Below, piece after piece: positions 36,409-45,808 of a DNA stretch of 64,000 nt (position 1 is the stretch's first letter; every line of letters begins with the position of its first letter). The translations under genes and the position numbers were made by a program. Origin of the DNA: Phocaeicola vulgatus (GTDB lineage: Bacteria; Bacteroidota; Bacteroidia; Bacteroidales; Tannerellaceae). The stretch covers positions 1,443,001 through 1,507,000 of the forward strand of contig CP091733.1 of NCBI GenBank assembly GCA_022009975.1, given 5' to 3'. A model generated the notes under the pieces. It was not told the DNA's origin and searched no databases. It saw only the letters and a program-made list of their open reading frames with translations.

Positions 36409-38073
36409 ATGTGTGGTATTACTGCTATTTTCAACATTCACGAAGGTGAAGCATCCATGCGCAAGCAAGCGTTAATCATGAGTAAAAGGATTCGCCACCG
36501 CGGTCCGGACTGGAGTGGGATTTACCAAGGCAAATCAGCCATTTTAGCGCATGAACGCCTTTCCATCGTTGACCCTTTGTCGGGAGGACAGCCTTTGAAA
36601 AGCAAAGACGGCCGATTGATTCTTACGGTAAACGGAGAAATATACAACCACAAAGAGATACGCGAACAGCTGAAAGGCGAATATGAATTCCAAACGGGTT
36701 CGGATTGCGAAGTAATCTTGGCTTTGTACCGGAAGAAAGGGATTCATTTCTTGGAGGATTTGAACGGGATTTTCGCCTTTGCCTTATACGATGCCGAGAA
36801 AGATGTCTATTTGATTGCCCGTGACCCAATCGGAGTTATTCCTTTGTATATCGGCCATGACGACGAAGGGCATTTGATGGTATCTTCCGAATTGAAGGGT
36901 TTGGAAGGTTATGCGACGCACTACGAACAATTCTTGCCCGGACATTATTATTATAGCGAAGAGGGAAAGCTGACTCGTTGGTACACAAGGGACTGGATGT
37001 CGTATGATGCAGTCAAAGACAATCCTGCTTCTGTCCAGGAGCTGCACGATGCTTTGGAAGCTGCCGTCAAACGCCAATTGATGTGCGATGTTCCATACGG
37101 CGTGTTGCTTTCCGGTGGTTTGGATTCGTCCATCACTTCCGCCATTGCCAAAAAGTATTCTTCCAAACGTATCGAAACTGAAAGCCAAGCCGATGCTTGG
37201 TGGCCCCAGCTTCACTCCTTTGCCGTTGGCTTGAAAGGAGCACCGGATTTGGCAGCAGCCAAGAAGGTGGCAGATGCCATTGGAACAGTCCATCACGAAA
37301 TCAATTACACCATCGACGAAGGTTTGGATGCCATCCGGGATGTCATCTATTATATAGAGACTTATGACGTGACAACTGTCCGCGCTTCCACACCTATGTA
37401 TCTGCTTTCCCGTGTCATCAAGAGCATGGGCATTAAAATGGTGTTGAGCGGAGAAGGAGCGGACGAGGTTTTCGGTGGTTATCTTTATTTCCACAAAGCA
37501 CCAAACGCAAAGGCTTTCCACGAAGAGACCGTCCGCAAATTGAGCAAGTTGTACCTTTATGACTGCCTGCGTGCCAACAAAAGTTTGTGCGCTTGGGGAG
37601 TGGAAGGACGTGTCCCGTTCCTCGATAAAGAGTTCTTGGATGTTGCCATGCGCCTTAACCCGGAAGCTAAAATGTGTCCCGGCAAAACCATCGAGAAGAA
37701 AATATTGCGGGAAGCGTTCAGTGACATGTTGCCTGCCGAAATCGCATGGAGGCAAAAGGAGCAATTCTCGGACGGAGTCGGTTATAGCTGGATTGACACA
37801 CTGAAAAAGCTCACTTCCGATGCGGTCTCGGACGAAGAGATGGCTCACGCAGCAGAACGTTTCCCCATCAACACACCGATGAACAAAGAGGAGTATTATT
37901 ACCGCTCCATTTTTGAAGAACATTTCCCAAGCGAAAGCGCAGCCCGCTCCGTACCGAGTGTGCCAAGTGTGGCTTGTTCCACTGCGGAAGCATTGGCTTG
38001 GGACGCTTCTTTCAAAAACATGAATGACCCGAGCGGAAGAGCAGTAAAAGGCATCCACGAAGCCGCTTATTAA
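36409..38073 (+). CDS. asnB: asparagine synthase B, glutamine-hydrolysing
   Basis: Enzyme of 554 residues that makes Asn from Asp, Gln and ATP. Start MCGITAIFNI places the nucleophile Cys right after Met, which rules out the upstream ATG at 36370. The glutaminase domain shows RHRGPDWSG, AHERLSIVDP and NGEIYNH. The synthetase domain has the PP-loop LLSGGLDSS (about residue 233) and SGEGADEVFGGY. It is followed by copy 2 of the dispersed repeat. Confidence 0.97.
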   Translation: MCGITAIFNIHEGEASMRKQALIMSKRIRHRGPDWSGIYQGKSAILAHERLSIVDPLSGGQPLKSKDGRLILTVNGEIYNHKEIREQLKGEYEFQTGSDCEVILALYRKKGIHFLEDLNGIFAFALYDAEKDVYLIARDPIGVIPLYIGHDDEGHLMVSSELKGLEGYATHYEQFLPGHYYYSEEGKLTRWYTRDWMSYDAVKDNPASVQELHDALEAAVKRQLMCDVPYGVLLSGGLDSSITSAIAKKYSSKRIETESQADAWWPQLHSFAVGLKGAPDLAAAKKVADAIGTVHHEINYTIDEGLDAIRDVIYYIETYDVTTVRASTPMYLLSRVIKSMGIKMVLSGEGADEVFGGYLYFHKAPNAKAFHEETVRKLSKLYLYDCLRANKSLCAWGVEGRVPFLDKEFLDVAMRLNPEAKMCPGKTIEKKILREAFSDMLPAEIAWRQKEQFSDGVGYSWIDTLKKLTSDAVSDEEMAHAAERFPINTPMNKEEYYYRSIFEEHFPSESAARSVPSVPSVACSTAEALAWDASFKNMNDPSGRAVKGIHEAAY

Positions 38074-38078
38074 GCATC

Positions 38079-38197
38079 AAAAACATCGAAAAAAACATAC
38101 CGTTGTTTTGAAAAAAACATCACGAGGAATTTTTGAAAACGTCCAATGTTTTTTCAAAAACGTCCAATGTTTTTTTAAAAACAACGGTTACTTTTTC
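38079..38197. repeat. dispersed intergenic repeat, copy 2
   Basis: The same element as at 2679-2794, directly after the asnB stop. The inner CACGAGGAATTTTTGAAAAC and the two ACGTCCAATGTTTTTT copies are unchanged. The outer inverted arms (AAAAACATACCGTTGTTTT and its partner ending at 38197) carry three mismatches here. Confidence 0.85.
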
Positions 38198-38215
38198 CAA
38201 CCGTTCAAATACAAT

Positions 38216-38275
38216 GCGCCCTAAAAGGACAAAAGTCTGTATAACAGCAGCTTAACTTTTCTCCTTTCAGGGCGT
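38216..38275. repeat. inverted repeat after asnB
   Basis: CGCCCTAAAAGGA (38217-38229) and its near-perfect reverse complement TCCTTTCAGGGCG (38262-38274), one mismatch, 32-bp spacer. Could act as a terminator for the convergent genes, but the long loop makes this uncertain. Confidence 0.45.
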
Positions 38276-38316
38276 TAAAGATAATGACAGCGGTGTGTCA
38301 GAATTCTTTTTTATTA

Positions 38317-39003
38317 TTACAAATCTTCCCCGTTAGCCCGGTTATATTCATTGTCATAAAACATGTTGATATAATAACCACCGTCCATTTCGTTAATCCT
38401 GAACCAAACAGATTTCTTGGCAATCAAATCCATGGCGATTTTTGATGCAATCTCATCCATTTCTTTGTTCATCTGTTCAGTCGGGTTCGCCAACTGATCC
38501 TCGGTATATCTGCTCAACAATTCTTTTCGTGCCTGTTTTTCCATCTCCTCCTCTTCTGCTTTTCCTGTGTTAGGAGCTTGATAGAACACGGCATCATAGT
38601 TTTTATTACCGCTTTTTATGCCATTAGCAATATTCTCGCCATCCGGTATTCTATTTACATCAAAAGAAATGTATCGATCATTATTTTCAAATTGATCAAC
38701 CAAATTGTTAAAGCGAATCTTTATGTCCGCTGCACTTTGAGGAACGGCATCAGAAACCATGATACGGCATACTTTATTGTTGCTCGTCGCAATAAAAACC
38801 TGAACATCCACGCCATTAAATTCCCCTTCAAAAAACTCTTCGCCATCCTCTTTTTTAGGAGTGAAACCCTTCGCTTGCAATTTTTGCTTCATTGCTGCTT
38901 CGGAACCATCCACAGGTATTCCTAAAAAAGTTGTCACGTCTTTCTGGGCAAACATGTTCATTGCCATCATCGCCATAATGCATAAACTTAGGATCTTCTT
39001 CAT
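38317..39003 (-). CDS. secreted protein of unknown function
   Basis: Protein of 228 residues. It begins with a signal peptide, MKKILSLCIMAMMAMNMFAQ, and then KDVTTFLGIPVDGSEAAM and a mixed alpha/beta domain. The FLGIPVDGS...MKQKLQAKGF pattern occurs in small secreted Bacteroidota proteins of no known role. Exported to periplasm or surface. It converges on asnB. Function not assigned. Confidence 0.65.
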   Translation of the reverse strand: MKKILSLCIMAMMAMNMFAQKDVTTFLGIPVDGSEAAMKQKLQAKGFTPKKEDGEEFFEGEFNGVDVQVFIATSNNKVCRIMVSDAVPQSAADIKIRFNNLVDQFENNDRYISFDVNRIPDGENIANGIKSGNKNYDAVFYQAPNTGKAEEEEMEKQARKELLSRYTEDQLANPTEQMNKEMDEIASKIAMDLIAKKSVWFRINEMDGGYYINMFYDNEYNRANGEDL

Positions 39004-39171
39004 CTCTTCGCGGCTTTTATTAATTATACAATTATTTTAAAATCAATAACTTATTTTTAATATTCCGCAAATATAATATCATACATCATAAATACAAATT
39101 TTTCCGCACTATTTTTTGCAATGATAAACAAAACAACTATTTTACAGAGCCGTTGGAGTCATCAGCAGTTA

Positions 39172-41178
39172 TTAATCACTGATTCTATCACTAAAGTCTT
39201 TCCACCTTTCTGCGTCCTTATATGTAGAAACTGCTTTTGTAGGAACTTTAATACTTGTAATGTACTTTGACCCCCCATCATCTTTCATAAAGGCTCCTAC
39301 ACCTAATCTCGCCGGAGTTTCTCCCTTACAAATGACCGTAGCTAATTTCTTACATCCATCAAAACAAGATTCGCCTATGGATCTCACGCTTCTGCCTATC
39401 GTTGCTTCTGTCAAAGATGTACATCCCAAAAAGGCTGTTTTTCCAATTTCAAAAACATTATCCGGAATCACCACTTTGGTTAATGAGGAACAACCAAAGA
39501 AAGCACCATATTCTATTATCGTCAAACTCTCCGGCAACGTAATCTCCTTAAGATTTACACAGTTCTTGAAAGTGTACGGTTCAATTCCCATAATCTTACT
39601 TCCTTTAAAAATCACCTTTTCTAATGGCATAGTTCCTGCATCACTACCCTCAAAAGCAGAAGTTCCCAAACCTACCACATTCGCCGGAATTGTAATTTCT
39701 TTCAACCGAGTTCCTGAAAAAACGGATTGGTCAATTCTCTCCAGACTCTCAGGAAGAGTGATGGCTTCAAGACCGCTATTTAAAAAGGCACCGTTATTAA
39801 TAACGGTAATTCCCTCTGGAAGAATAATACTCTGCAAAGATTTTTTACCATTAAATGCACCGGACTCGACTCTCTTTATACTTCCCTTGAATGCCCATTT
39901 GCCTTTTTCGTCAGAAGCAGAGAATGTACTCTTTTCTTTTACGAATTCTACATCAGTACCCCCAAAGGCTCCTTCGCAAGATAGTTCTTCCATCGCTCCA
40001 TATTCAATATAAGTAAGAACATCCTTCACAATAGTCAGTTCCACAATAGCGACATTATTGCCATCCGTAGCGTGAACCAACACTTTTCCTCCTGTGAAAT
40101 TCGCATCCGTAATAATCGTCAATTTTTTAGCAGACTCGTCAACACTGGTGCGAACACCTTCGCCGATAGCAGAAACCTTTACATTGTCACCACCCGTCAA
40201 TGTATAAAGCAAGTCTATCTGGCTACTTGCTTTCATTCCTATTGTTGTCTCCTCAAACTTAATCGTAATTGCGTTGTACAAAGGAACTTTGATTTCATCT
40301 TCCGAATTGAGCGTAAAGAAGACATACCGACCATTTACTTCTACACTCTTAATCGGACATGGCACAACTCCACCGGTGGCAGAACCCAGTGTTTCCCAGC
40401 TCACACCATTATTGTAGGAAACTTCCCAATTGCCGTCTTTAATCCGCAATTTAGGAGTCACGCCATTTTTCCCATTGTAACCATCTTTACCGTCCTTTCC
40501 GTTGTAACCATCTTTACCGTCTTTACCATCCTTTCCGTCTTCACCATCTTTGCCGTCTTTACCATCCTTTCCGTCTTTACCATCTTTGCCGTCCTTACCG
40601 TTGTAACCATCTTTACCATCTTTGCCGTCACTTCCATTATAACCATCTTTGCCGTCTTTACCATCCTTACCGTCTTCACCATCTTTGCCGTCCTTACCGT
40701 TGTAACCATCTTTACCATCTAAACCTTGAGCCCGGACTTTATTTCCATCATTGTCTGTCAGCCAATTGCCGTCCAATGTCCAATAATAAATCCCGTCTTT
40801 GTCCTTTTTCACACCTATCAAAGGAGTATATCCGTCTTCCCCTCTAGCACCATCGGCTCCGGCTTTTCCGTGATAGATATGAATAGGATCGCTCTTGGCA
40901 AACTCAATCTTATAGCCGATTTCCACTCCATTTTCCACCAAATTCGAAATAGAAGTAATATGATCGGCCTCTTTTAATGCATTAACAATGATCTGCAAGG
41001 AGTTAATATTGGCATTAATCTGCTTACATTGTTCTTCCAATTTCGCCAAACGACCTTCCAAATTATCCACTCGTTCCACTAAATCCGAGTCATCATATTT
41101 GCATGAACCTAACAAGCCTAAAGACAAGCAACAAATACATAACAAATAAACGACATGTATAAATTTAACTTTCTTCAT
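39172..41178 (-). CDS. surface lipoprotein with collagen-like stalk and BspA-type LRR
   Basis: Lipoprotein of about 668 residues. The signal peptide ends in the lipobox LLGSC. A coiled coil follows (VDNLEGRLAKLEEQCKQI), with the DUF4988-like region ahead of a collagen-like GXY tract dominated by GKDG and GYNG triplets (DNA about 40465-40730). The C-terminus holds repeated leucine-rich units such as LPEGITVINNGAF and LPESLTIIEYGAFFGC, the LRR_5/BspA class. An upstream ATG at 41193 is less likely. Probably a surface adhesin. The near-identical 9- and 18-bp repeats make the tract prone to length change. Confidence 0.85.
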   Translation of the reverse strand: MKKVKFIHVVYLLCICCLSLGLLGSCKYDDSDLVERVDNLEGRLAKLEEQCKQINANINSLQIIVNALKEADHITSISNLVENGVEIGYKIEFAKSDPIHIYHGKAGADGARGEDGYTPLIGVKKDKDGIYYWTLDGNWLTDNDGNKVRAQGLDGKDGYNGKDGKDGEDGKDGKDGKDGYNGSDGKDGKDGYNGKDGKDGKDGKDGKDGKDGEDGKDGKDGKDGYNGKDGKDGYNGKNGVTPKLRIKDGNWEVSYNNGVSWETLGSATGGVVPCPIKSVEVNGRYVFFTLNSEDEIKVPLYNAITIKFEETTIGMKASSQIDLLYTLTGGDNVKVSAIGEGVRTSVDESAKKLTIITDANFTGGKVLVHATDGNNVAIVELTIVKDVLTYIEYGAMEELSCEGAFGGTDVEFVKEKSTFSASDEKGKWAFKGSIKRVESGAFNGKKSLQSIILPEGITVINNGAFLNSGLEAITLPESLERIDQSVFSGTRLKEITIPANVVGLGTSAFEGSDAGTMPLEKVIFKGSKIMGIEPYTFKNCVNLKEITLPESLTIIEYGAFFGCSSLTKVVIPDNVFEIGKTAFLGCTSLTEATIGRSVRSIGESCFDGCKKLATVICKGETPARLGVGAFMKDDGGSKYITSIKVPTKAVSTYKDAERWKDFSDRISD

Positions 41179-41575
41179 ATAAATAATTAGCAACTCCTAT
41201 TGTCCTCTAAATAGGAATGGTTTGACATAAGGAAAGCGTAGGGACTTTCTTGCATAATAGTTGTTATAAACAACTAAACTAAACAACAAAACGCCATTTT
41301 ATATATGGTACGGACCTCGCCCGCTAGCAGTGTTGCAAGTTACTGCTTTTTCAAAAGTAAACGCATAATAGCAAAGTTAAATTTACTAAATATAGACAAA
41401 AAGGCGACTTTATATGTATATTTTTAGTATATGGCATCCTGAAACCATAGAAAGAAAGCCCCTTTGGTCTGCGAGCCGTGTGGGAAGCAGAAAGAGAAAA
41501 CAAAGAGGGGAAACACAATATTCCAAACTTTTTACCTATATTTGCCTCATAAAACATTTAAAGAATAAAACGAAA
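41179..41575. other. intergenic region between divergent LRR lipoprotein and DUF4494 genes
   Basis: A gap of about 400 bp. On the minus strand TAACTTTG (41372-41379) with TTTG further out is a likely promoter of the LRR gene, leaving a leader of about 190 nt. The leader holds a TCCTATT/AATAGGA hairpin near 41194-41215. No small gene is convincing; reading frames in 41351-41570 look non-coding. Confidence 0.5.
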
Positions 41576-42075
41576 ATGCACAATTGGTTTGAATGCAAAA
41601 TATCTTATGACAAAGTATTGGAGAATGGAATGCAAAAGAAAGTGACAGAGCCTTACTTGGTTGACGCACTCTCTTTCACAGAAGCAGAAGCTCGCATCAT
41701 AGAAGAAATACGGCCTTTCATATCCGGTGAATTCACTGTTACCGATATCAAACGCGCACACATCAGCGAGATATTCTTCAATGAAAACGGAGATAGATAT
41801 TACAAAATAAAAGTATTTTACATCACATTGGACGAGAAAAGCGGAGCGGAGAAGAAAACGGCTGCCATGATGTTGGCGCAGGCTTGTACATTAAAAGAAG
41901 CTCTTGGTGTCCTTGAAGAAGGAATGAAAGGGACTTTGTCCGACTACACCGTCGCTTCCATCGCCGAGACAATGTTGATGGATGTCTTCCCTTTCGATGC
42001 GGACAGCATTCCTTCCGCTCCGAAACGGGTGAAGAGCTGATAGCCGAACAGAAGAAGGCGGCTGAAAACAAATAA
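41576..42075 (+). CDS. DUF4494 protein (frameshifted near the end)
   Basis: Cytosolic protein of about 166 residues, conserved in Bacteroidota and often next to yggS, function unknown. The start MHNWFECKISYDKVLENG fits the family, so the ATG at 41414 is rejected. The frame breaks at about 42021, where GG appears as G. Restoring it gives TGEELIAEQKKAAENK, the usual tail, and a stop at 42075. The yggS ATG lies 27 bp on. Confidence 0.82.
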
Positions 42076-42101
42076 CGACAATTCGTAAGGAGATTAAAAA
42101 C

Positions 42102-42764
42102 ATGAGCATAACCCAGCGTATACAAGAGTTGCAAGCGTCCATTCCAGACAATGTGACGCTTGTCGCTGTTTCCAAATTCCACCCGGTGGAAGCATTGGAA
42201 GAGGCGTACCGTGCCGGCCAACGGGTCTTTGGAGAAAGCCGCGCCCAAGAATTGGTGGCAAAGGCGAAAGTCCTGCCCCAAGACATTGAATGGCACTTCA
42301 TCGGCCCGCTGCAAAGCAACAAGGTCAAAGAGATAGCCCCGTTCATCCATCTTATCCACAGCGTCGATTCTCTCAAGCTTTTACAAGAGATTGAGAAACA
42401 GGCGGCAAAGAACGATCGGGTCATCCGGGTATTGCTGGAAATCCACGTGGCAAAAGAAGAAACCAAACATGGTTTCAGCGTGGAAGAGTGCCGTTCCCTC
42501 GTGGACACATTGCCTGAATTGCCCCATGTTTCCATCTGCGGAATCATGGGCATGGCTTCCTTGACGACAGACGAGTTCCAAATCCGGGAAGAGTTCAGAC
42601 AGTTGCACGGGCTTTTCACCGAGCTGCAATCTGCCAACTTCAAGGACAAAGGGGATTTCTCCATCTTGTCCATGGGAATGAGCCACGATTATCCTATCGC
42701 CATTGAAGAGGGAAGCACGATGATCAGGGTGGGAACCTATATATTTGGCGAACGCGAGTATTGA
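42102..42764 (+). CDS. YggS-family PLP homeostasis protein
   Basis: Single-domain PLP-binding barrel of 220 residues. The cofactor Lys lies in VTLVAVSKFHPVEAL, and FGESRAQEL, WHFIGPLQSNK and LSMGMSHDYPIAIEEGSTMIRVG are the family signatures. It buffers PLP and affects amino acid and alpha-keto acid balance. It is not an enzyme with a known turnover. Confidence 0.95.
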   Translation: MSITQRIQELQASIPDNVTLVAVSKFHPVEALEEAYRAGQRVFGESRAQELVAKAKVLPQDIEWHFIGPLQSNKVKEIAPFIHLIHSVDSLKLLQEIEKQAAKNDRVIRVLLEIHVAKEETKHGFSVEECRSLVDTLPELPHVSICGIMGMASLTTDEFQIREEFRQLHGLFTELQSANFKDKGDFSILSMGMSHDYPIAIEEGSTMIRVGTYIFGEREY

Positions 42765-42803
42765 AATCATAAAAACAGAATAAACATTTAAAACGCATCA
42801 GTT

Positions 42804-43781
42804 ATGGTAAATATTCAGACTCAATATGCGGGACTGTCACTGCAAAGCCCCATTATCATAGGCAGTTCCGGATTGACGAACAACGCAGAACGAAACAAGG
42901 CCTTCGAGAAGGCAGGAGCAGGTGCCATTGTATTGAAATCATTGTTTGAAGAGCAAATGGAAATGCAAGGCGACGCCATGCTGTATGAAGCGGATTACCC
43001 GGAGGCTTCCGACCTTATCCGCGGATATGTGAAAGCCAACCAAGTAGAAACCTACTTGCAGCTAATCCGTGATTCCAAGAAGGCATGCTCGATTCCTATC
43101 ATCGCAAGTGTCAATTGCTACCGGGCTGATTCCTGGATTGAGTTTGCTGCCCGCCTGCAAGAAGCGGGTGCGGATGCGATAGAACTCAACTTGCTGCTGT
43201 TGGAAACGGAGATAAACGGCAAAGGGAATGAGGTCGAAGAGAATTATATCCGTATCTTGCGGATGATCAAGCAGGTCGTTTCCATCCCTGTCACTGTCAA
43301 ATTGAGCAAATATACTTCGAACCTGCCTGCATTGGTCAACAAGCTGAAAGCGAACGGTGCTGCCGGAGTGGTCTTGTTCAACAGAATGTACCAACCGGAC
43401 ATTGACATCAACAAGCTGCAAATCGTCTCCGGACAATTGTTCAGCAATCCGACCGACCTGAGCGATACGATCCGTTGGACAGCCATCGTATCGGGATTGG
43501 TCAAGGGCATTGACATCGTGTCATCAACAGGAGTACACGATTGGGAAGGTGTTATCAAATGTATCTTGGCTGGTGCTTCCGGCGTACAAATGTGTAGTGC
43601 GATTTATACTCATGGAACTGAGATTATTTCCCAGATTACCACCTGCGTCGAGGAATGGATGCACCAAGCTGGTTATGAAAACCTTTCCCAATTCAAAGGC
43701 AAACTGAATTACGCCAATATCTCCGACCCTACGCTGTACGAGCGTTGCCAATTCATGAAATATCTTTCAAATAGAGATTGA
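42804..43781 (+). CDS. dihydroorotate dehydrogenase-like flavoprotein
   Basis: FMN TIM-barrel of 325 residues. LQSPIIIGSSGLTNN, VKLSKYTSNL and ASGVQMCSAIYTHG match the DHOD-like group of Bacteroidota. Whether it makes orotate or oxidises another substrate is not clear, since the key active-site Cys/Ser is not obvious from position alone. No PyrK-like partner is beside it. It is followed by three TTGAACATA copies and a terminator. Confidence 0.78.
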   Translation: MVNIQTQYAGLSLQSPIIIGSSGLTNNAERNKAFEKAGAGAIVLKSLFEEQMEMQGDAMLYEADYPEASDLIRGYVKANQVETYLQLIRDSKKACSIPIIASVNCYRADSWIEFAARLQEAGADAIELNLLLLETEINGKGNEVEENYIRILRMIKQVVSIPVTVKLSKYTSNLPALVNKLKANGAAGVVLFNRMYQPDIDINKLQIVSGQLFSNPTDLSDTIRWTAIVSGLVKGIDIVSSTGVHDWEGVIKCILAGASGVQMCSAIYTHGTEIISQITTCVEEWMHQAGYENLSQFKGKLNYANISDPTLYERCQFMKYLSNRD

Positions 43782-43820
43782 ACATAAGTTGAACATATTT
43801 AATTGAACATAGATTGAATA

Positions 43821-43860
43821 ATGGGGCTGCATTAAAACATCCATTTTAACACAGCCCCAT
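43821..43860 (+). terminator. terminator after the DHOD-like gene (GGGGCTG family)
   Basis: ATGGGGCTG (43821-43829) pairs perfectly with CAGCCCCAT (43852-43860), with an inner TTAAAA/TTTTAA. It is one of several terminators of the same GGGCTG-cAYTAAAA type in this window. Confidence 0.85.
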
Positions 43861-43892
43861 TCTAAATGGAAACTCAAAGAATTACCAAAAAC

Positions 43893-45801
43893 ATGAAAAT
43901 CGGATTTGACGGAAAAAGAGCAGTTCAAAACTTCACCGGATTAGGGAACTACAGCCGTTACTTAATTGAGATATTGAATCGTTATTTCCCTGAAAACAAA
44001 TACCTCCTCTATGCCCCCAAAAAGCAGGAAAGCTTCCAGTTCAGGAAGTTTGCCAAGGCTTGCCCAAACATGAAATGTATCTATCCCAAGAGCCCCTGGA
44101 ATAAGCTCAAAGCCTTTTGGCGTTCTTGGAGAGTGACGGGGCTGTTAAGTTCCGGAGGCATTGACATTTACCACGGGTTGAGCAACGAATTGCCTTTCAA
44201 TATCAGGAGAGCCCGTTCCGTCAAAAGCGTCGTCACGATACACGACCTTATCTTTCTCCTTTATCCGCAATATTATCCTTGGATTGACCGGAAAATATAT
44301 GGTTACAAATTCAAGAAGGCTTGCAAAGACGCCTCTGCCATCGTTGCGGTCAGCGAATGTACCAAACGTGACATTGTACGCTTTTTCCATATTCCAGAAG
44401 AAAAGATATCTGTCATCTACCAAGGTTGCGACAAGTCATTCTCACGGAAAGTGAAGTTCCAACACAAACAGTTGGTGCGTGAGCGTTATGCCCTTCCGGA
44501 CCATTATGTGTTGAGCGTGGGAACTATCGAGGAGAGGAAGAATGTATTGTTAGCCATCAAAGCCTTGGACGAACTACCGGAAGAAATCCATTTGGTCATT
44601 GTCGGGCGCAGGACTCCCTATACAGACGAGGCGGTGAAATACATAAAGAGCCACTCATTGGACAAACGGGTGCATTTCCGCCACCAAGTCACCTTCGACG
44701 ACCTGCCAGCCCTTTATCAATGCGCCAAACTTTTTGTATATCCATCGAGATATGAAGGATTCGGCATTCCAATCATAGAAGCCCTCCATTCCGGAATCCC
44801 CGTGATAGCGGCAACTGGTTCATGTTTGGAAGAAGCAGGCGGTCCGAATTCCATCTATGTCAATCCGGACAACGCACAAGAAATGGCAAACGCCATTCGC
44901 CTCGTTTGGAACAATCCTGATTTGCGGCAAAAGATGATAGAACAAGGATTGGAATACGTATCCCGTTTCTCAGCGGAAAAGCAGGCTTCGCAGATGATGG
45001 AACTTTACCGAGCCTTGACTAAAGATAAAGAGATGATGAAAGTAGTTATCAAGCCGGAATACCAAAAATATGACAAAGAGTTCCGTTCCATCCCGGAATG
45101 GATAGCGGAAGGCAAAGGGGAAAGCATCTACGAAGGAAGAAACATAATCAGGCGTTTCATTATCCAAGGACAGCCTTTCATGGTGAAGCGTTTCAAACGG
45201 GTAAACTGTATACAGAGCTTCATTTACTCTCTTTTCCGGAAGACAAAAGCGGAACATGCGTTCATCTATGCGAAGGCTTACCGGGAACGGGGAATCGACA
45301 CGCCGGAAGAGGTGGCGTTCATAGAGACACGCAATTGCTGCGGATGGTTCCGCGACGGTTATTTCATCTCGTTGGTTTCCCCATATCCTCCAGTCTGTCC
45401 GTTGGCGGAACAAACCGACCAATATGACAACCAATTGGTAAACGACTTGGCAGGAATGATGGTCCGGATGCATCGTGCCGGAATATTGAACAAAGATTTA
45501 AACTTGGGGAATTTCCTATATCATAAAGAGAGCGGGGAATATCATTTCACAATGGTGGACATTAACCGGACCCAATTGGTAAACGGCATTCCGGACAGGG
45601 AAACGGTTGGAAAACCTCTGTACGATAACCTGCAAACAGGACTTGTTCCGATTAATCCTGGATTCTTATCTTGCCCTCACCGAGAACGGAAATAATTCCA
45701 AAGAGAAGCTTGCCGGAACAGGAATGCACTATTGGGAAAAGCGGCTGAGAAAACTGCAAACAAAAAGTAAGTTCAAATCAATTATCAAACGTTTCAAATA
45801 G
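43893..45801 (+). CDS. glycosyltransferase family 1 continuous with LPS-kinase-like domain (frameshifted)
   Basis: Protein of about 636 residues. The first ~380 residues are a GT-B transferase (GLGNYSRYLIEIL, GTIEERKNVLLAIKAL, YPSRYEGFGIPIIEAL). The rest starts MMKVVIKPEYQKYDKEF and is an InaA/WaaP-like lipopolysaccharide kinase domain (HRAGILNKDLNLGNFLY, MVDINRTQL). Homologues of the two parts are usually separate neighbouring genes, so this may be a true fusion or a fusion made by a base error. A further frame break at about 45605-45610 is needed for the normal end SKFKSIIKRFK at 45801. Start 43893 (MKIGFDGKRA) preferred over 43866, which abuts the terminator. Confidence 0.8.
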
Positions 45802-45808
45802 AGAAAGG

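Noticed and set aside
36784..38058. 424-codon minus-strand frame
   Set aside because: Exact antisense of asnB, which has its catalytic motifs. A codon-usage shadow.
40072..40722. Long plus-strand frames opposite the collagen-like region
   Set aside because: They are the antisense of a low-complexity repeat (FAVFTI-type peptides) and have no start context. The minus-strand lipoprotein has signal peptide and known domains.
40465..40730. Regular repeats resembling a CRISPR array
   Set aside because: Period is 9/18 bp, in frame with GXY codons, with no unique spacers and no cas genes.
41414..41575. N-terminal extension of the DUF4494 protein
   Set aside because: The added 54 residues are unlike the family and run through the intergenic region.
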